Positions 23,210-30,679 of a DNA stretch of 35,109 bases are shown here, piece after piece (within the stretch, counting starts at the first letter, position 1; each line of letters begins with the position of its first letter). Below the pieces are notes generated by a model, which was given only the letters and a program-made list of their open reading frames with translations, was not told where the DNA came from and ran no database searches. The DNA lies in NCBI GenBank assembly GCA_041675885.1, contig JBAYSY010000032.1, forward strand, positions 1 through 35,109, written 5' to 3'. A program made the translations under genes and the position numbers. The DNA comes from JBAYSY01 sp041675885. Its GTDB lineage: Bacteria > Pseudomonadota > Alphaproteobacteria > Rhodobacterales > Rhodobacteraceae.

Positions 23210-26200
23210 TCAGCTACACCCGCTGGTCGCGCCGCAGGTGTTGCACTTCATGCAGGTGCCGTTTCTGACCAGCGTGTAGTTGCCGCATTCGCCGCAGGGG
23301 TCGCCCTCGTAGCCCTGCATCCTGGCCTTGGTGCGGGCGTCCATGGTCACGCTGCCCGTGGCCAGCGCCGTTCCTCCCGCCAGCCCCGCCGCCGCGAGCC
23401 CGGTTCCGGCGGTTGCCGGCACCAGCATGTTGAGCGCGGTCGAGGGATCGCCCGACAGCGCCGTCGCCCCGGCCATGCCGCCTTGCAGCACCACCAGTTC
23501 CTGCGGCAGGCGCTTGCGCAGGTAGCCGGTCGAACTGATCTGGCGCAGCACCTCCAGCCCGCGCGAGGCCGCGTCGTCGGACACTTCGGCGATGTTGCGC
23601 TTGCCTTCCTCGTCGCCGCGGCCCAGTTCGTCGAAGGCCGCGCCCGCGGGTTTCACATGCGCGAGGTCGGTGCGGTCGAGGTAGCTGACCGCCAGTTCGC
23701 GGAAGATGTAGTCCAGAATGGACGTCGCGCTCTTGATCGAGTCGTTGCCCTGCACCATCCCGGCCGGTTCGAACCGGGTGAAGGTGAAGGCTTCGACGAA
23801 TTCCTCCAGCGGCACCCCGTATTGCAGCCCGACCGAGACGGCGATGGCGAAGTTGTTCATCATCGCCCGGAAGCCCGCGCCTTCCTTGTGCATGTCGATG
23901 AAGATCTCGCCCAGCGTGCCGTCAACATATTCGCCGGTGCGCAGATAGACCTTGTGCCCGCCGATGAGCGCCTTCTGGGTATAGCCCTTGCGCCGTTCCG
24001 GCAGTTTCTCGCGGTTCGAGCGCACGATTTCCTTGACGATCACCTTTTCGACGATCTTCTCGGCCAGCACCTGGGCTTTCGCCGCGGGGCCGCCGGTGGC
24101 GAGCACCTCCTCGGCCTCCTCGTCGTCCTCGACCAGCGCCGCCGCCAGCGGCTGCGACAGTTTCGAGCCGTCGCGGTAAAGCGCGTTGGCCTTGATCCCC
24201 AGCGACCAGGACAGTTCATAGGCCGCCAGCGTTTCCTCGATACTGGCGCTGTTGGGCATGTTGATGGTCTTGGAAATGGCGCCCGAGATGAAGGACTGCG
24301 CCGCCGCCATCATGTGGATGTGGGACTCGACCGACAGGAACCTCTTGCCCTTCTTGCCGCAGGGGTTGGCGCAGTCGAACACCGACAGGTGTTCGGGCTT
24401 GAGGAAGGGCGCGCCTTCAAGGGTCATCGTGCCGCAGACATGATCGTTCGCCGCCTCGATCTGCGCCCGGCTGAAGCCGAGGTGCCTGAGCAGGTCGAAG
24501 CCCGGATCGTTCAGCCTGGCCGCCGGAATGCCGAGGGAGCCGGTGCAGAAGTCCTCGCCCAGCGTCCACTGGTTGAAGACAAAGCGGATGTCGAAGGCCG
24601 AGGGCAGCGCCGCCTCGATCTTCTCGATCTCGCGCGGGCCGAAACCGTGGCCCGCCAGCGCGCCGTAGTTGATGCCGGGGCAGTTGCCCAGGCTGCCGTG
24701 GCCCACGGCATAGGCCACGATCTCGCCGATCTGCGCCGCGCCATAGCCCAGCTTTTCCAGCGCCGCCGGGACCGACTGGTTGATGATCTTGAAATAGCCG
24801 CCGCCCGCCAGCTTCTTGAACTTCACCAGCGCGAAGTCGGGCTCGATCCCCGTGGTGTCGCAATCCATCACCAGCCCGATGGTGCCGGTCGGCGCGATCA
24901 CCGTGGCCTGCGCGTTGCGGTAGCCGTGCTTTTCGCCCAGGGACAGCGCCTCGTCCCATGCCGCGCGGGCGAGATCGACCAGCCGCGCATCCGGGCACAT
25001 GGCGGCATCCAGCGCCACCGGGGCGACGTTCACGCCCTCATGGTCGGAAAGCCCGTGCGCCGCGCGGCGGTGGTTGCGGATCACCCGCAGCATCTGGTCG
25101 CGGTTCTTCGCGTAGCCGGGGAAGGGGCCGAGTTCCCCGGCCATCTCGGCCGAAGTCGCGTAGCTGACGCCGGTCATGATCGCGGTGAGCGCGCCGCACA
25201 GCGCCCGGCCCTCGGCCGAATCGTAGCCGAGCCCCATGTTCATCAAGAGGCCGCCGATATTGGCATAGCCCAGCCCGAGGGTGCGGAAGTCGTAGGACCG
25301 CTGCGCGATCTCCTTCGACGGGAACTGCGCCATCAGGACCGAGATTTCCAGCGTCACCGTCCAGAGCCGGGTCGCGTGGATGTAGGATTCGGCGTCGAAC
25401 CGGCCGCCGGTGAAGAACGTCAGCAGGTTCATCGAGGCAAGGTTGCAGGCGGTATCGTCGAGGAACATGTATTCCGAACAGGGGTTCGAGCCCCGGATCG
25501 GCCCGTCCTCGGGGCAGGTGTGCCAGGCGTTCACCGTATCGTGGAACTGGATGCCGGGATCGGCGCAGGCCCAGGCGGCATGGCCGACCTGCTCCCACAA
25601 TTCGCGCGCCTTCACGGTCTTGGCCACCTTGCCGTCGGTGCGGCGGATCAGTTCCCAGTCGCCATCCTCGCGCACCGCGCGCAGGAAGGCATCGGTCACC
25701 CGCACCGAGTTGTTCGAGTTCTGGCCCGAGACCGTCATATAGGCTTCCGAATCCCAGTCGGTGTCGTAGGTCGGGAATTCGATCGCGGTGTAGCCCTGCC
25801 GGGCGTATTGCAGCACCCGGTTGACATAGGTCTCGGGGATCAGCGCCTTCTTGGCCGAGCGGATCGCGGCCTTGAGCGCGGCGTTCTTCGCCGGGTCTGC
25901 CGCGTCCTCGGCAAGGCCGTCCCACTGGCCGATCGCCGCGAATATCTCGTTCAGCCTTGCCTCATGCGCCTTGGAGCCGGCGACCAGCGAGGCGACCTTC
26001 TGTTCCTCGATCACCTTCCAGTTGATGAACTGCTCGATATCCGGGTGATCCATGTCGCAGATCACCATCTTGGCCGCGCGCCTTGTGGTGCCGCCCGACT
26101 TGATCGCCCCCGCCGCGCGGTCGCCGATCTTCAGGAATCCCATCAGCCCCGACGACTTGCCGCCGCCCGAAAGCGATTCGCCCTCGCCGCGCAGAGAGGA

Positions 26201-26905
26201 AAAGTTGGTGCCGGTGCCCGAGCCGTATTTGAACAGCCGCGCCTCGCGCACCCACAGGTCCATGATGCCGCCTTCGTTCACCAGATCGTCGGCGACCGAC
26301 TGGATGAAGCAGGCGTGCGGCTGCGGGTGTTCATAGGCGGAATCGGACTGCACCAGCTTGCCGGTGCGGTGATCGACGTAGAAATGCCCCTGGCCGGGGC
26401 CGTCGATGCCGTAGGCCCAGTGCAGCCCGGTGTTGAACCACTGGGGCGAGTTGGGCGCCGCCATCTGCCGCGCCAGCATGTGGCGCATCTCGTCATAATA
26501 GGCTTGTGCGTCGGATTCGGAGCTGAAATAGCCGCCCTTCCAGCCCCAGTAGGCCCAGGCGCCCGCCAGCCGGTCGAACACCTGCCGGGCCGAGGTCTCG
26601 CCCACGTAACGCTGGTCTTCGGGCAGCGCCGCCAGCGCCGCCTCGTCGGGGACCGAGCGCCACAGGAACTCGGGCACGCCCTTTTCCCTGACCCGCTTCA
26701 GCCGGGCCGGAACGCCCGCCTTGCGGAAGTATTTCTGCGCCAGCACGTCGGCGGCGACCTGCGACCAGCCCTCGGGCACTTCCACCGCCTCGTTGCGGAA
26801 CACGACCGTTCCGTCCGGGTTGCGGATCTCGGATGTGGTGGTGTTGAAGGCGATGCCGCCCCATGCCCCGGCTTCGGCCGTGGTGAATTTCCGCTCGATC
26901 TTCAT
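23210..26905 (-). CDS. nrdJ: Vitamin B12-dependent (class II) ribonucleoside-diphosphate reductase
   Basis: 1231 residues, a single-chain class II enzyme. It reduces ribonucleotides to deoxyribonucleotides with an adenosylcobalamin-derived radical and works with or without oxygen. Seen in order: SPQWFNTGLHWAYG, then FKYGSGTGTNFSSLRG, SGLMGFLKIGDRAAGAIKSGG, the active-site region NPCSEYMFLDDTACNLASMNL, then PTGTIGLVMDCDTTGIEPDF. The C-terminus carries a zinc-ribbon and thiol tail (CGECGNYTLVRNGTCMKCNTCG) that rereduces the active site. ATG 26905 begins MKIERKFTT, the usual family start; the longer open frame adds unrelated sequence. An NrdR-type box lies 166 bases upstream. It is a separate unit from the cytochrome gene before it. 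Confidence 0.95.
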   Translation of the reverse strand: MKIERKFTTAEAGAWGGIAFNTTTSEIRNPDGTVVFRNEAVEVPEGWSQVAADVLAQKYFRKAGVPARLKRVREKGVPEFLWRSVPDEAALAALPEDQRYVGETSARQVFDRLAGAWAYWGWKGGYFSSESDAQAYYDEMRHMLARQMAAPNSPQWFNTGLHWAYGIDGPGQGHFYVDHRTGKLVQSDSAYEHPQPHACFIQSVADDLVNEGGIMDLWVREARLFKYGSGTGTNFSSLRGEGESLSGGGKSSGLMGFLKIGDRAAGAIKSGGTTRRAAKMVICDMDHPDIEQFINWKVIEEQKVASLVAGSKAHEARLNEIFAAIGQWDGLAEDAADPAKNAALKAAIRSAKKALIPETYVNRVLQYARQGYTAIEFPTYDTDWDSEAYMTVSGQNSNNSVRVTDAFLRAVREDGDWELIRRTDGKVAKTVKARELWEQVGHAAWACADPGIQFHDTVNAWHTCPEDGPIRGSNPCSEYMFLDDTACNLASMNLLTFFTGGRFDAESYIHATRLWTVTLEISVLMAQFPSKEIAQRSYDFRTLGLGYANIGGLLMNMGLGYDSAEGRALCGALTAIMTGVSYATSAEMAGELGPFPGYAKNRDQMLRVIRNHRRAAHGLSDHEGVNVAPVALDAAMCPDARLVDLARAAWDEALSLGEKHGYRNAQATVIAPTGTIGLVMDCDTTGIEPDFALVKFKKLAGGGYFKIINQSVPAALEKLGYGAAQIGEIVAYAVGHGSLGNCPGINYGALAGHGFGPREIEKIEAALPSAFDIRFVFNQWTLGEDFCTGSLGIPAARLNDPGFDLLRHLGFSRAQIEAANDHVCGTMTLEGAPFLKPEHLSVFDCANPCGKKGKRFLSVESHIHMMAAAQSFISGAISKTINMPNSASIEETLAAYELSWSLGIKANALYRDGSKLSQPLAAALVEDDEEAEEVLATGGPAAKAQVLAEKIVEKVIVKEIVRSNREKLPERRKGYTQKALIGGHKVYLRTGEYVDGTLGEIFIDMHKEGAGFRAMMNNFAIAVSVGLQYGVPLEEFVEAFTFTRFEPAGMVQGNDSIKSATSILDYIFRELAVSYLDRTDLAHVKPAGAAFDELGRGDEEGKRNIAEVSDDAASRGLEVLRQISSTGYLRKRLPQELVVLQGGMAGATALSGDPSTALNMLVPATAGTGLAAAGLAGGTALATGSVTMDARTKARMQGYEGDPCGECGNYTLVRNGTCMKCNTCGATSGCS

Positions 26906-27275
26906 GTGCGCCCCATGTCTCCGTTCTTCGCGGCGGTTCCGGTCCGCCTGCCTGTCCCTCGCGTCCGCCGGATGGCCACAGCCCACCCGTGCCCCGGCCG
27001 CGTGAAACGCGGAACCGGCGCGGCCCGTTTGCCGGGCACTGTCGCGGGTGTTCGTGCTTGACCCGACCGCACACAATATCTGGTGTGCCCCGGCGGCGCT
27101 TCGTCAAACTGTCGTATTCCGCCCCCTGCCGCAACATAGAAATTTACCGATCCGCAAGATTTTGTGCTTGACCGGCGGGCAGACACCAGATGCGGCCGAT
27201 TCATCCTGCGCGGGAAACCAGGCGGGGCAGGGCCGGGGCCGGGCCGCGGTGCGGGAGGGCGCGGGCCGGGGTGCG
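26906..27275. other. 370-bp intergenic region upstream of nrdJ
   Basis: Holds the NrdR-like box at 27071-27086, a matching half-site ACACCAGAT at 27183-27191, and two copies of GTGCTTGACC (27055 and about 27163), about 109 bases apart. TTGACG on the minus strand upstream of the box could be a -35, but the spacing to any -10 is too long. I see no cobalamin riboswitch. Confidence 0.5.
27071..27086 (-). promoter_or_regulatory. NrdR-type box upstream of nrdJ
   Basis: The minus strand reads ACACCAGATATTGTGT, close to the NrdR-box pattern ACACwATATaTwGTGT: both ACAC/GTGT ends and the AT-rich centre match. NrdR boxes normally come in pairs about 31 bases apart; here only a half-site is seen, 105 bases away. 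Function is inferred. Confidence 0.65.
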
Positions 27276-28166
27276 CTATTCGACCGCAGGCACCTGCTTG
27301 AGATAGGCGGCGACGGCGGCGCGGTCCTCATCGGGCAGGCGGGCGTAGTTCTGCACCACGAAGGCCATATGCCCGCCCACCACGTCGAAATCGGGGGTGA
27401 AGCCGGTGGACAGGTAGATGGCGATCTCGGTTTCCGACCAGTTCAGTCCGCCGGGGGTGATATTCGGGATCTGCCCCCGGCCCGAGGGATTCGGCGCCCC
27501 GGCCAGCCAGCGCGAATGATCAAGCCCGCCCAGCGCGTTGCGCGGCGTGTGACATTCGCCGCAATGACCCAGCGCCTCGACCAGATAGCGGCCGCGCTCC
27601 ACCTCCGGGGTCAGATCGCCGGTCAGCACCCAGTCGTCGCGTGCGAACAGCAAGGACCACAGCCCGAGGCCACGGCGGATGTTGAAGGGAAACCCCACCT
27701 CATGCGGCTGGCTGGCCCGGTCGGACGGGGGCAGGGTGGCAAGATAGGCGTGCAGGTCGGCCACATCCTGCGGCGCGGCCTTGCGGTAGGCACCGAAGGG
27801 GAAGGCCGGGTAGTAATGCGCCCCCCCGGGCGAGACGCCGCGCTGCATGGCATTGGCAAGCTGCATCAGCGACCAGCCGCCGATTCCCTGTTCGGGGTGT
27901 GGCGAGATATTGGGGGCGATGAAGGTGCCGAAGTCCGAATCGAACCGCATCCCGCCCGCAAGCACCTGCCGGTCGTCGCCCTCGGCCCCCGGCGCGGCAT
28001 GGCACGAACCGCAACCGGCGGCGTAATAGACCGCCTCGCCGCGCGCCGCGTCGCCGGTGATCCCGGCAAAGGCGGTGGCGGGCAGCGGGTCGGGCCGGGT
28101 CAGCCACCAGAAGGCGCCGCCGCCGATCAGCGCGGCCAGAAGCAGAAGCCGGAACAGTCGCCGCAT
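27276..28166 (-). CDS. Diheme c-type cytochrome, membrane-anchored or periplasmic
   Basis: 296 residues. An N-terminal hydrophobic segment (MRRLFRLLLLAALIGGGAFWWL) is a signal-anchor or export signal. Two haem sites are present: CGSCH near residue 52 and CGECH near 202, each with a later methionine candidate as sixth ligand (for example in GGMRF and GGHMAF). It resembles the diheme cytochrome subunits that take electrons from periplasmic dehydrogenases. No dehydrogenase partner is adjacent. It lies 113 bases after the lipoyl-carrier gene on the same strand and could be the last gene of that module, passing electrons released by its chemistry to the respiratory chain; this link is inference from position. 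Confidence 0.85.
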   Translation of the reverse strand: MRRLFRLLLLAALIGGGAFWWLTRPDPLPATAFAGITGDAARGEAVYYAAGCGSCHAAPGAEGDDRQVLAGGMRFDSDFGTFIAPNISPHPEQGIGGWSLMQLANAMQRGVSPGGAHYYPAFPFGAYRKAAPQDVADLHAYLATLPPSDRASQPHEVGFPFNIRRGLGLWSLLFARDDWVLTGDLTPEVERGRYLVEALGHCGECHTPRNALGGLDHSRWLAGAPNPSGRGQIPNITPGGLNWSETEIAIYLSTGFTPDFDVVGGHMAFVVQNYARLPDEDRAAVAAYLKQVPAVE

Positions 28167-28279
28167 GTCGCCACCTCGTTTACGGGTCACCGGGTCGGTG
28201 CGGATGGGGGCAGTCTGGCGCAGGAGTCCCGGGCTGGCAACCCGCGCCGCGGCGGCGGTCGTGGATCGGGGCTTTCGCC

Positions 28280-28723
28280 TCAGCCGCTTTCGCAGCCGGG
28301 AAAGCCGTTTTCCTCCATCCATGCCTCATAGGCCGGGGCGATGTCGGCCCCGGTGACCAGCGGGGCCTGCCAGTCGGGCGAATCGGGGCGGATCAGCATC
28401 ATCCAGCCCGCGCCGTAGCAGTCGCTGTTCGCCGCCGTGGCGCGGGCCATCAGGGTTTCGTTCACCGCCTCGACCGTGCCCGCGAACCCGGCCCGCACCG
28501 CGCCCGCCCATTTCGCGCTTTCGACCGTGGCAAGCGCCTTTCCCGGTTCCACCCTGCGGCCCGGGCGCTTGGGGGTGAAGACCAGCACCTCGCGCGCCAG
28601 CGCCACGCCCACGGGGGTCATGCCCGCGCGCACCAGCCCGGCCCCGTCCGGCAGATACCAGACGTGGCGGGGCACGTCGTAGAAAAGCCCTTCGGGAAAG
28701 TCGCAGCCGCGCACCCTGGTCAT
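28280..28723 (-). CDS. GcvH/LbpA-like lipoyl carrier protein
   Basis: 147 residues of the glycine-cleavage H-protein fold. Lys71 in ATVESAKWAG is the lipoyl site; VNETLMARATAANSDCYGAGWMMLI is the conserved C-terminal strand region. The text around the lysine (ESAKWAG rather than ESVKA) and the N-terminal CDFPEGLFYDVPRHVWY favour the LbpA group used in sHdr sulfur oxidation over true GcvH. There is no gcvT or gcvP near it, but a DsrE gene and a lipoate ligase are. Cysteines at 7, 102 and 144 are available. It starts 7 bases after the dsrE stop, whose TGAGGA doubles as the ribosome site. Carrier function is certain in outline; the LbpA assignment is likely. Confidence 0.8.
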   Translation of the reverse strand: MTRVRGCDFPEGLFYDVPRHVWYLPDGAGLVRAGMTPVGVALAREVLVFTPKRPGRRVEPGKALATVESAKWAGAVRAGFAGTVEAVNETLMARATAANSDCYGAGWMMLIRPDSPDWQAPLVTGADIAPAYEAWMEENGFPGCESG

Positions 28724-28730
28724 TGGTTCC

Positions 28731-29108
28731 TCAATAGGTCAGCACACGGCAGTCGCCGTCCATGATGTCTCCGATCATCTGCGCCGCACCCATCAGGCCG
28801 GAACATTCCTCGATCAGGTCGGCTTCGGTCAGGTCGAACAGGTCGAGATTGGCCGGGCAGGCCCAGAGCCGCGCGCCCTGCTCGCGGGCCTCGCGGATCC
28901 AGTCGAGCACGGTCTTCGGATCGCCGGGCTTGACGCGGATCGCCCCGGCCACGCCTTTCGCCATCAGCTTGCCGGCGGTGGCGGCGCAGATCACATCGAC
29001 CTCGTAATCCATCGCGGCGGCGATGGCGGCGTGGTAGAAGGGGGCCGCCAGTTCCTCGGGGTTGCGCGGGTCGGTGTTGACAAGGACGACGATCAGGCGG
29101 GAACTCAT
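28731..29108 (-). CDS. DsrE-family sulfur-carrier-like protein
   Basis: 125 residues, cytoplasmic. The DsrE/TusD fold is shown by RLIVVLVNTDPRNPEELAAPF, then AAMDYEVDVICAATAGKLM and GARLWACPANLDLFDLTEADL. Cys84 in WACPAN is at the position of the persulfide cysteine of the family; Cys41, Cys102 and Cys120 are further candidates. Family members pass sulfane sulfur between TusA, rhodaneses and oxidising complexes. It overlaps the ligase gene by four bases (ATGA) and directly precedes the lipoyl carrier, so it may deliver sulfur to or from the lipoyl group. Its exact partner is unknown. Confidence 0.83.
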   Translation of the reverse strand: MSSRLIVVLVNTDPRNPEELAAPFYHAAIAAAMDYEVDVICAATAGKLMAKGVAGAIRVKPGDPKTVLDWIREAREQGARLWACPANLDLFDLTEADLIEECSGLMGAAQMIGDIMDGDCRVLTY

Positions 29109-29821
29109 GCGGGTTCCTCCCCCGCGATGAAGGCGGCGGTGCCTATCTCGCGGGCCAGCAGCCGGTCGGCGCGGGCCCGTTCCTCCGCGCCGGGCGTGCC
29201 GGGGACAAGCGGGCGGCCGAGCGCGGCGGCGATCTTTTCCGCGACCGCGCGGGCCACGGTGTCGGGGTCGGGCGCGGGCGCGGGCAGGGCGGCCACGCCG
29301 GGGTCGTCCAGCCGCAGCGCGCGGGCGAGTTCCGCCAGATCGGCGGCGACCAGCACCGTGCCCTGCAACACCACGGTGTTCCCCTCGTGCCAGCCGGCCG
29401 AGCCCGAGACCTTGCCGCCCGCCAGCAGCACATCCCCCGGCGGCTGGAACCGCGCCGGATAGCCAAGCCCGCCAAGCGCCGCCGCCACCGCGCCGCAGAC
29501 CGTGGCGGCAAGCGCATCGAGCGGCCCGCGCCGGGCCGTCACCAGTTCCCAGGCCACCACGCCGGGCGCCATATAGACCGCGCCGCCGCCGGTGACGCGC
29601 CGGGCGACCTCGACCCCCGGCAGCGGTTCGGCCGCCGACAAGGGCTGGTGACGGCCCAAGAGGACCGAGCGCGGGTAGCGGTGCAGCCGCAGCGTATCGG
29701 GCGCGCGGCCCGCGCGGTGCAGTTCCGCCAGCGCGGCGGTCATGGCGATGTTCCACCCGGCGGACGCAAGGCCGGTGTCGAGCAGCCGCAGGGGTCCGCC
29801 GTTCCCCGGTATATCTGTCAT
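29105..29821 (-). CDS. Lipoate-protein ligase family protein (LplA/BPL-like)
   Basis: 238 residues of the biotin/lipoate ligase catalytic domain, without the separate C-terminal accessory domain of E. coli LplA. Motifs: LRLHRYPRSVLLGRHQ near residue 45, RRVTGGGAVYMAPG near 88 (lipoyl-AMP loop) and GGKVSGSAG near 135 with the catalytic lysine. It would activate lipoate and attach it to the lysine of a carrier, most simply the lipoyl carrier two genes downstream. Such one-domain ligases dedicated to LbpA are known beside sHdr operons. It overlaps both neighbours by four bases. Substrate choice is inferred from position. Confidence 0.82.
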   Translation of the reverse strand: MTDIPGNGGPLRLLDTGLASAGWNIAMTAALAELHRAGRAPDTLRLHRYPRSVLLGRHQPLSAAEPLPGVEVARRVTGGGAVYMAPGVVAWELVTARRGPLDALAATVCGAVAAALGGLGYPARFQPPGDVLLAGGKVSGSAGWHEGNTVVLQGTVLVAADLAELARALRLDDPGVAALPAPAPDPDTVARAVAEKIAAALGRPLVPGTPGAEERARADRLLAREIGTAAFIAGEEPA

Positions 29822-30207
29822 GGCGCGGCCTCCTCGATCCGCAGCCTGCGGCCCTTGCGGTCGAAGAAATGATGCCCGTTCAGCAACATCCGGTCGGCGA
29901 TCAGCGATTCGCCCAGCAGTTTCAATTCATAACGCGCGCGGATGTCTTCGACCGGGCCGCCCTTGTCGGCGCGCAGCGGTGCGATCACCACCCCGTCCCA
30001 TGCCGCCCCCGCGCCCGAAAGCATCGCCGCCACCTGTGCCCAGCCGATATCGTCGCCGATGACGTGAAACCAGGTCGAGCGCAGCGGGGTCACGTTGGCC
30101 TCGCCGATCGACAGCAGTACGGCAAGCGCGGTGAAATCGCCCTTCATGGCGTATTCCTGCGCCAGCCAGGCGTCGAAACGCAGCGGGCGGGGGTCAGACC
30201 TCGACAA
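29818..30207 (-). CDS. Unknown protein A of the lipoate/DsrE module, 129 aa
   Basis: Not recognised. Cytoplasmic, no cysteines and no membrane segment. It begins with a helical part (FDAWLAQEYAMKGDFTALAVLLS), has a central hydrophobic stretch with a WFHVIGDDIGWAQ motif, and ends with RYELKLLGESLIADRMLLNGHHFF and a charged tail. The start is TTG at 30207 with GGAG 7 bases upstream; the first ATG in frame (30147) would lose 20 residues. It overlaps the previous gene by 14 bases and the ligase gene by four, so it is very probably real and part of the same unit. Having no cysteine, it is more likely a structural or adaptor part than a sulfur carrier. Confidence 0.65.
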   Translation of the reverse strand: MSRSDPRPLRFDAWLAQEYAMKGDFTALAVLLSIGEANVTPLRSTWFHVIGDDIGWAQVAAMLSGAGAAWDGVVIAPLRADKGGPVEDIRARYELKLLGESLIADRMLLNGHHFFDRKGRRLRIEEAAP

Positions 30208-30679
30208 GCGGCAACTCCACGATGTCGCGCTCCATCAGGTCGAGGAAGACGCCGTTGCGGTTTGCGGCATACCAGTCTTCAAAGGTGGCCAGGGCGGCGC
30301 GCACATCGGGGGCGGGCTCTCCGGCCCCGGCCCCGGTCTCGTCCTCCGGCACCTCGCGCACCGCCTGCCAGACCGCCAGCACCACCGGGGCGAACTGCGC
30401 CGCCGCCTCGCGCTGGGGTTCGGTCGCACCGTTCTGCGCGGTCTCGCGGTAGAAGACGGCGCGGCCTTTCGCCTCGACCTCCTCCTCGGGCAGCCCGGCC
30501 AGTTCGCGCCCCAGCACCCGCAGCAGGTTGAGCCGTCGCCAGGCATGGGCACGGGCGCGGCGCAGTTCCTCGACCTTGCGGGCGAAATCCTTGCGGAACG
30601 CATCCTCGGCCACGTTGGCGTTGCGCGCGGCCTGTTCGAGATCCTTCATGTACGAAATGAAATCGGTGGTGTCGGTCAC
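30194..30679 (-). CDS. Unknown protein B of the lipoate/DsrE module, 161 aa
   Basis: Not recognised. Cytoplasmic and largely helical: residues 1-60 are charged and coiled-coil-like (FISYMKDLEQAARNANVAED, then RKDFARKVEELRRARAHAWRRL). A short Gly/Ala/Glu-rich linker lies near 115-125, and DWYAANRNGVFLDLMERDI ends the chain. The start is GTG at 30679, supported by a strong GGGAGGA four bases upstream, and it overlaps the TGA of the extended selB frame as GTGA. Only 20 bases separate it from the mature end of tRNA-Sec. No cysteine is present. Its place between selenocysteine and lipoate genes gives no clear function. Confidence 0.68.
   Translation of the reverse strand: MTDTTDFISYMKDLEQAARNANVAEDAFRKDFARKVEELRRARAHAWRRLNLLRVLGRELAGLPEEEVEAKGRAVFYRETAQNGATEPQREAAAQFAPVVLAVWQAVREVPEDETGAGAGEPAPDVRAALATFEDWYAANRNGVFLDLMERDIVELPLVEV

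Noticed and set aside
23483..27061. A 1192-codon plus-strand open frame opposite nrdJ
   Set aside because: A shadow of nrdJ codon bias: Arg/Gly/His/Ala-rich with no motif and no ribosome site.
26906..27275. Cobalamin riboswitch expected before a B12-dependent reductase
   Set aside because: I looked for the conserved B12-box and flanking stems and saw none; only the NrdR-like box is supported.
28280..28723. Simple assignment as glycine cleavage H protein
   Set aside because: No gcvT or gcvP is adjacent, and the lipoyl-lysine context and neighbours (DsrE, ligase) fit the LbpA group better.
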